Assembly: GCA_003228585.1 (NCBI GenBank)
Contig: QIEJ01000241.1
Span: 1-32,008 of the forward strand
Direction: 5' to 3'
From: Pseudomonadota bacterium
GTDB taxonomy: Bacteria > BMS3Abin14
Length of the DNA stretch: 32,008 nt
Shown: in pieces, positions 31,317 through 32,008 of the stretch
How positions within the stretch are numbered: position 1 is the first letter of the stretch
Layout: each line of letters starts with the position of its first letter
Translations under genes and position numbers: made by a program
Notes under the pieces: generated by a model
What the model saw: only the letters and a program-made list of their open reading frames with translations
What the model was told of the DNA's origin: nothing
Database searches by the model: none

Positions 31317-32008
31317 CTAAAACGCCATCGGCATGGCGATCTCATCCTCTACGGGCCTGATCTTCTCATCGTATATGGTTCGGTACTCATCCAACGTCGG
31401 GATCTTGCCGGTGAGTGCGCAGATAGTAGCCACATGAGTTGATCCCAGATAGACTTGCGCGCCGGTTCCCATTCTGTTGTCGAAATTCCTGGTGCTGGTA
31501 GAGAGGACCGTTGCACCGGTGGCAACCTGACCCTGGTTTCCCATGCATAACGAACATCCGGGGACATGGATGTTGGCCCCGGAGGACATCAGGATCTGGT
31601 GGACACCCTCGTCGGCGAGCTTGACGTTGCTCTCCCTGTCAGGCGGGACCGCCCAGAACCTCATGGTTGGAGGGATCCGTGAACCCTCCATGATCTTTGC
31701 CGCGGTCCTGAAGTCCGTGATGTCCGTCATGCAGGACCCGACGAAGACCTCATCAATGGTTGTGCCTGCCGCCTCGGAAAGCGTCACGATATTGTCCGGG
31801 TCGTTCGGGGCTGCCAGCAGAGGTTCAGTTATGGTGTTCATGTCGACCTCAATGACATCGGCATATGGGGCATCCTCATCGGCTTTGGGAAGTACCGGGT
31901 CCGCAAGCCACTTTTCCATGAGGTTGATGATAACATTGATCTGCCTGGAGGGATTTCTCAGGTTGAAGTTCTTCTTGAGGAACGTAAGGTTGTTCTGGAC
32001 ATATTCAA
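31317..32008 (-). CDS. acnB: Aconitate hydratase B, C-terminal part (runs off the window)
   Basis: TCA-cycle aconitase (citrate/isocitrate; also 2-methylisocitrate dehydratase). The frame is open from the stop at 31317 to the window edge, extending upstream of the track's ATG at 31919 with QNNLTFLKKNFNLRNPSRQI, so the 5' part is outside. All three iron-sulphur cysteines are present: one in FVGSCMTDITDFRTAAKIM and two in PGCSLCMGNQGQVA. STSTRNFDNRMGTGAQVYLGS follows. These motifs fit AcnB rather than AcnA. Confidence 0.95.
   Translation of the reverse strand, partial: EYVQNNLTFLKKNFNLRNPSRQINVIINLMEKWLADPVLPKADEDAPYADVIEVDMNTITEPLLAAPNDPDNIVTLSEAAGTTIDEVFVGSCMTDITDFRTAAKIMEGSRIPPTMRFWAVPPDRESNVKLADEGVHQILMSSGANIHVPGCSLCMGNQGQVATGATVLSTSTRNFDNRMGTGAQVYLGSTHVATICALTGKIPTLDEYRTIYDEKIRPVEDEIAMPMAF

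Overview
The window reads as a chromosomal segment of a Gram-negative bacterium, most likely Desulfobacterota (former Deltaproteobacteria) or a close relative. The reasons are moderately GC-rich coding sequence, a lipoprotein with a clear lipobox, an outer-membrane-stress style sigma/anti-sigma/periplasmic module, the run rnc-era-mgtE-recO-glyQ-glyS, and a Geobacter-type LexA box. The taxonomic call is inference; no rRNA is present.

Layout. At the left edge is a 5'-truncated membrane permease (3-1697, +). A chorismate mutase and L-aspartate oxidase (nadB) follow on the minus strand. Then a long plus-strand run begins: an unrecognised acidic-tailed protein, a TPR lipoprotein resembling PilF, a RodZ-like HTH membrane protein, elongation factor G, an MPGP-family HAD phosphatase, RNase III (rnc) and Era. 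fusA/mpgP, mpgP/rnc and rnc/era each overlap by 4 nt. Next come mgtE, recO, glyQ, glyS, a decayed LuxR/MalT-type regulator, dgt and a small c-type cytochrome. A minus-strand SOS cassette (lexA, a DUF6504-like small ORF, dinB) is translationally coupled throughout and has a good LexA-box candidate far upstream. Then smc, a roadblock/LC7-like protein, ftsY and a 42-aa predicted membrane peptide follow on the plus strand.

Accessory DNA. A tRNA-Met(CAT) gene at 27594-27670 is the insertion site of a compact 1.77-kb element. The last 35 nt of the tRNA plus 2 nt are repeated exactly at 29407-29443. Paired TATGACACAA-type sites lie just inside both ends. The element has no integrase. Its only cargo is a tight three-gene operon: a lysine-rich DUF3467-like protein, a protein with a HicB-like C-terminus, and a HicA-like protein. 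This is the best candidate in the window for an undescribed system. Beyond it lie an ECF sigma factor, a zinc-binding anti-sigma factor and a Spy/CpxP-like periplasmic protein, then the C-terminal part of aconitase B (minus strand, running off the edge).

Repeats. Seven copies of a roughly 60-125 bp palindromic repeat with GTCATTGCGAGG-type ends sit in the larger intergenic gaps. Six of them are joined to A/T-rich GGAATCTGAAATC-like micro-repeats, and three are also preceded by GGGCGAGAGGGCG tracts. Two unusually long hairpins (21-bp and about 17-bp stems) flank the rodZ-like gene directly upstream of translation starts. No CRISPR array or rRNA was seen.
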